Shown here: in pieces, positions 61,107 through 64,000 of the stretch
How positions within the stretch are numbered: the stretch's first letter is position 1
Layout of the letters: every line of letters starts with the position of its first letter
Assembly: GCF_030504955.1 (NCBI RefSeq)
Contig: NZ_JAUKTR010000003.1
Coordinates: 1-64,000, forward strand
From: Peiella sedimenti
Lineage (GTDB): Bacteria; Pseudomonadota; Alphaproteobacteria; Caulobacterales; Caulobacteraceae
Direction: 5' to 3'
DNA length: 64,000 nt
Notes under the pieces: generated by a model
Databases searched by the model: none
The model's input: only the letters and a program-made list of their open reading frames with translations
What the model was told of the DNA's origin: nothing
Program-made: the position numbers and the translations under genes

Positions 61107-62062
61107 GCCGTCAGGAAGACTTCGTCGCTCTGGACGAGCGCGTGCTGCCCGCCGTGCTGGGGCCCGCCAGCCGTCACCTGGCTTTGGTGGAGGACGCCTT
61201 CCGCGTGCTGATCGAGACGCCGGGCGGGGGGGTCAAGGTGGCCGGCGCAGCCAAGGACCGGCTTGCGGCGCGGGCGGCCATCGACATCATCGCCGCGCGC
61301 GCCGCCTCAGGCGTCGATGTGGAGGAGGCCGACGTGCGGGCCGCCATCGGCGCGGTCTCCACCGGCAAGGGCGTGGCCGCCGAGGGCGGGCTGACGCGCG
61401 GCCGTCGCGGCCCTATCGCGCCCAAGACCGCGGCCCAGGCGCGCTATCTCCAGTTGCTGGAGAGCGAGGATCTGACCTTCGGCGTGGGGCCGGCCGGCAC
61501 CGGCAAGACCTTCATGGCGGTGGCGTTCGGCGCCACCCAGCTGCTGCGCGGCAAGGTGGACCGGCTGGTCATCACCCGCCCGGCGGTGGAGGCCGGTGAG
61601 CGGCTGGGCTTCCTGCCCGGCGATCTCACCGAGAAGGTGGACCCCTATCTCGCCCCCATCTGGCAGGCGCTGGACGACATTCTGGGAGCGGACGGCCTGC
61701 GCCGCCGTCGCGACAAGGGCGAGATCGAGGTGGCGCCCCTGGCCTTTATGCGCGGCCGCACCCTCAGCCACGCCTACATCATCGTGGACGAGGCCCAGAA
61801 CGCCAGCCGCCTGCAGATGAAGATGGTGCTGACGCGCCTGGGCGAGGGCGCGCGCATGGTGGTCACGGGCGATCCCAGCCAGGTGGACCTGCTCAATCCA
61901 CGCGACTCAGGCCTAGCGCACGCTATCCGCATCCTGGATGGGGTGAAGGGCGTGGGCGTGCAGACCTTCGACGCCTCGGACGTGGTGCGCCACGCCCTGG
62001 TGGAGCGCATCGTGCGCGCCTACGATTCCGACGCGGCCCGGGACCGGGGCGAGGCGCGGTGA
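61103..62062 (+). CDS. PhoH family ATPase
   Basis: A 319-residue PhoH-like P-loop protein. Walker A is in [20 protein letters not shown] near residue 132, Walker B in [20 protein letters not shown] near residue 230, and [16 protein letters not shown] is the third motif. The N-terminal 100 residues form the KH-like domain found in the YbeZ branch. YbeZ-type PhoH proteins interact with YbeY, encoded next, in ribosomal RNA maturation. The ATG at 61103 overlaps the miaB stop; the gene ends in GTGA overlap with ybeY. Confidence 0.93.
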   Translation: MSRQEDFVALDERVLPAVLGPASRHLALVEDAFRVLIETPGGGVKVAGAAKDRLAARAAIDIIAARAASGVDVEEADVRAAIGAVSTGKGVAAEGGLTRGRRGPIAPKTAAQARYLQLLESEDLTFGVGPAGTGKTFMAVAFGATQLLRGKVDRLVITRPAVEAGERLGFLPGDLTEKVDPYLAPIWQALDDILGADGLRRRRDKGEIEVAPLAFMRGRTLSHAYIIVDEAQNASRLQMKMVLTRLGEGARMVVTGDPSQVDLLNPRDSGLAHAIRILDGVKGVGVQTFDASDVVRHALVERIVRAYDSDAARDRGEAR

Positions 62063-62532
62063 ACGCCTCTGTCGAGGTCGAAATCGAAGGCCTTTGGCGC
62101 GAGTGGATCGCTGACGTTGAAGCGGTGACGCAGCGCGCGGCCCGCGCAGCTCTGGCGGCGGCGCCGGATCGGACTTCAGGCTCCATTACGGTCTTGCTGA
62201 GCGAGGACGAGGACGTGGCCGAGCTGAACCATCGCTTCCGGGGGAAGGCGGGGCCCACAAACGTGCTATCGTTTCCCGCGGGGCCAGGCGCGGGGGACCA
62301 TCTCGGAGACCTGGCGCTAGCCTTGGGCGTCTGCCGCCGAGAGGCAGAGGCGCAGGGCAAGCGCGCGGCTGATCACCTCAGCCACCTTGTGGTGCATGGA
62401 GTGCTGCACCTTCTTGGCATGGATCATCAAAATGACGCCGAAGCCGAGACCATGGAGCAGCTGGAACGCACGGTCCTTGCAGGACTGGGCGTCCCGGATC
62501 CTTACGCGTCTCAGGATGACACAGGACACTGA
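62059..62532 (+). CDS. ybeY: Endoribonuclease YbeY
   Basis: YbeY is a zinc-dependent endoribonuclease needed for 16S rRNA 3'-end maturation and ribosome quality control. The 157-residue protein has the metal-binding motif HGVLHLLGMDH (three His spaced as H-x3-H-x5-H) near residue 113 and VLSFPAGPGAGDHLGDLALA upstream. The GTG start overlaps the phoH stop. Its 3' end overlaps the start of lnt by 17 bases; a corC/hlyC gene that often sits between the two in related bacteria is absent here. Confidence 0.94.
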   Translation: MNASVEVEIEGLWREWIADVEAVTQRAARAALAAAPDRTSGSITVLLSEDEDVAELNHRFRGKAGPTNVLSFPAGPGAGDHLGDLALALGVCRREAEAQGKRAADHLSHLVVHGVLHLLGMDHQNDAEAETMEQLERTVLAGLGVPDPYASQDDTGH

Positions 62533-64000
62533 CGCCGGCCGCCTTTCCGAAGACCAACCTCCCGCCTCCCACCCGGGACGAGGGCCGTTTCCGCTTGCCC
62601 TGGCGGGCGCCCTGGCGGCTGGCGCGGGAGCGGCCCTGGCGCATCCTCCCTTCGGCTTCTGGATCGGGTTGATCGGCTACCCGCTGCTGATGCTGTTGAG
62701 CGAGGGACGCCGGACGCGTCGAGGCGCCTTCGCCGTCGGCTGGGCCGCGGGCTTCGCCTACTTCCTGATCTCATGCTGGTGGGTGGCGGAGGCCTTCCTC
62801 GTCAATCCGGACGCCCATGCCTGGATGGCCCCCTTCGCGGCCACCCTCCTGCCCATGGGGCTGGCGATCTTCTGGGGGCTCGCGAGCCTGCTGTATCGCT
62901 GGCTGAAACCGCAGGGCGTCCTGCGCTTCTTCGTTTTCACAGCGCTGTTCTGCGGCCTTGAGTGGTTGCGCGGTCATGTGCTGACCGGCTTTCCGTGGAA
63001 CCCCGCCGGGGCCTCGTGGGAGGCGGGGACGCCCGCGTCCCAGGCCGCCGCGGTGGTGGGAATCTACGGGCTTAGTTTCCTGACCGTGGCTGGACTGACG
63101 GCTTTCGCGCCGCTGCTCACGCCCGGCTCGCGAAAGCGGCGCGTGGGCGCCGCCGTGCTCGGCGTGGTGCTGCTGGCGGCCCTGCATATCGGCGGCCAGG
63201 CGCGGCTGTTGAACGCGCACGTGCAGACGCGAGACCTGTCCATCCGGATCGTCCAGGCCGATGTGCCGCAGGAGGCCAAGTGGAGCCCCGAGCGCTTCCG
63301 CTCCATCGTGCTGCGCTACGTCAATCTCAGCTCGCGTACCGGCGCCCTGACGCCGGACATCATCGTCTGGCCAGAAGGCGCCCTGCCGGCCGAGGCCAAT
63401 GAGCTGCTCGCGGCTGAGTCCTGGACGGCCCCGGCCATCGGCCGCGCGCTCGAGCCGGGCCAAACCCTGTTGTTCGGCGGCTATCGCATGGGCGAGCGAC
63501 CGGACGTCTACTTCAATAGTCTGATCGCGGCGCGCGACGACGGCTCGCCCCTGCTCGAGCCCGTGGCCGTCTATGACAAGCATCGGCTGGTGCCGTTCGG
63601 CGAGTACCTGCCGCTGGCGGGCCTGATGACGCGCACGGGGCTGCGCAGCCTGGTGCACATGCCGAGCGATTTCAGCGCCGGACCCCGCCCCCGCCCCCTG
63701 GACCTGGGTCCCGAGCTGGGCCAGGTGCAGCCCCTGATCTGCTACGAGGGCCTGTATGCGGGGCTTCCGGACGGCCGCGCCGGACGACCGCAATGGATCG
63801 TCAACGTCTCGAATGACGCCTGGTTCGGGCGCACCTCCGGGCCCCTCCAGCACCTGAATCTCGCCGCATATCGCGCTATTGAACAGGGCCTGCCCATGGT
63901 GCGGGCGACCCCGACTGGATCCTCCGCCGTGATCGATCCCTGGGGCCGAATCCGCGACGATCAGCGCCTGGATCCGGGCGAGAGCGGGGTCATTGACGCG
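62516..64000 (+). CDS. lnt: Apolipoprotein N-acyltransferase (partial, runs off the window)
   Basis: Lnt adds the third acyl chain to the N-terminal Cys of lipoproteins at the inner membrane. The frame is open from ATG 62516 to the window end, giving 495 residues without a stop, so the C-terminal end is missing. The N-terminal part has six or so membrane spans (including GFWIGLIGYPLLMLL and FAVGWAAGFAYFLIS). The periplasmic nitrilase-like domain carries the catalytic triad: Glu287 in WPEGALPAE, Lys355 in VYDKHRLVPFGEYL and Cys409 in LICYEGLYAG, spaced as in E. coli. The start overlaps ybeY by 17 bases. Confidence 0.93.
   Translation, partial: MTQDTDAGRLSEDQPPASHPGRGPFPLALAGALAAGAGAALAHPPFGFWIGLIGYPLLMLLSEGRRTRRGAFAVGWAAGFAYFLISCWWVAEAFLVNPDAHAWMAPFAATLLPMGLAIFWGLASLLYRWLKPQGVLRFFVFTALFCGLEWLRGHVLTGFPWNPAGASWEAGTPASQAAAVVGIYGLSFLTVAGLTAFAPLLTPGSRKRRVGAAVLGVVLLAALHIGGQARLLNAHVQTRDLSIRIVQADVPQEAKWSPERFRSIVLRYVNLSSRTGALTPDIIVWPEGALPAEANELLAAESWTAPAIGRALEPGQTLLFGGYRMGERPDVYFNSLIAARDDGSPLLEPVAVYDKHRLVPFGEYLPLAGLMTRTGLRSLVHMPSDFSAGPRPRPLDLGPELGQVQPLICYEGLYAGLPDGRAGRPQWIVNVSNDAWFGRTSGPLQHLNLAAYRAIEQGLPMVRATPTGSSAVIDPWGRIRDDQRLDPGESGVIDA

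Overview
The window looks like chromosomal DNA of a high-GC alphaproteobacterium of the order Caulobacterales, most likely Brevundimonas or a close relative. This rests on the dnaA-rpsT-enoyl-CoA hydratase-mutM neighbourhood, a CtrA-type site in front of fliQ-fliR-flhB, GANTC (CcrM-type) sites clustered upstream of dnaA, and the 490-residue DnaA with an N-terminal extension. The genus is an inference from gene order and protein style. I see no mobile element, prophage, rRNA operon or CRISPR array; coding density is very high.

Layout. 0.2-2.3 kb: flagellar export genes fliQ-fliR-flhB (minus), divergent from folE. 3-13 kb: mixed housekeeping and envelope genes (VWA/CoxE protein, rhomboid protease, CsbD, S1/P1 nuclease coupled to a Nudix hydrolase, nitroreductase, GST, 3D-domain protein, ferredoxin-NADP reductase, chorismate mutase, Hpt protein, tRNA-Lys, CHAP hydrolase, acyltransferase). 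13.3-15 kb: an ArsR repressor divergent from an unusual desaturase and a membrane protein, with an operator-like palindrome between. 15-20.5 kb: rlmN, isoaspartyl peptidase, and a coupled operon of a quinone oxidoreductase plus three paralogous 2OG-Fe(II) oxygenases. 20.5-28 kb: DsbD-like reductase, CurA-like reductase, SapC, a Zur-like regulator, a pentapeptide-repeat protein, an alpha/beta hydrolase, a structured intergenic element and a cold shock gene. 28-37 kb: priA, transaldolase, DUF484-xerC, a TonB-dependent receptor, a periplasmic aspartyl protease, YkvA, an SDR dehydrogenase and tRNA-Gly. 37.5-48 kb: two histidine kinases, lpdA, a seven-repeat FG-GAP/VCBS protein, AmpG-like permease and malic enzyme. 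48.4-53.6 kb: dnaA, rpsT, enoyl-CoA hydratase, an XRE regulator with its membrane partner, a 58-residue small protein and mutM. 53.7-64 kb: OPT transporter, phosphoesterase, lipid kinase, and the run nfuA-tsaB-rimI-fur-miaB-phoH-ybeY-lnt, with lnt cut by the window end.

Organisation. Many same-strand neighbours are translationally coupled through ATGA, GTGA, TGATG or TAATG overlaps. Four convergent pairs share a single CTAG tetranucleotide that supplies TAG stops to both strands. Real intergenic signals are few: clear hairpin terminators downstream of csbD, curA/sapC, the SDR gene and rpsT, and a complex nested palindrome near 27.4 kb.

Most promising for follow-up: the triple 2OG-oxygenase operon, the ArsR-regulated divergent desaturase module, the nested palindromic element at 27.4 kb, the dnaA control region, and small or altered proteins (58-residue ORF, MutM and PriA with changed zinc ligands). 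None is proven to be a new system from sequence alone.
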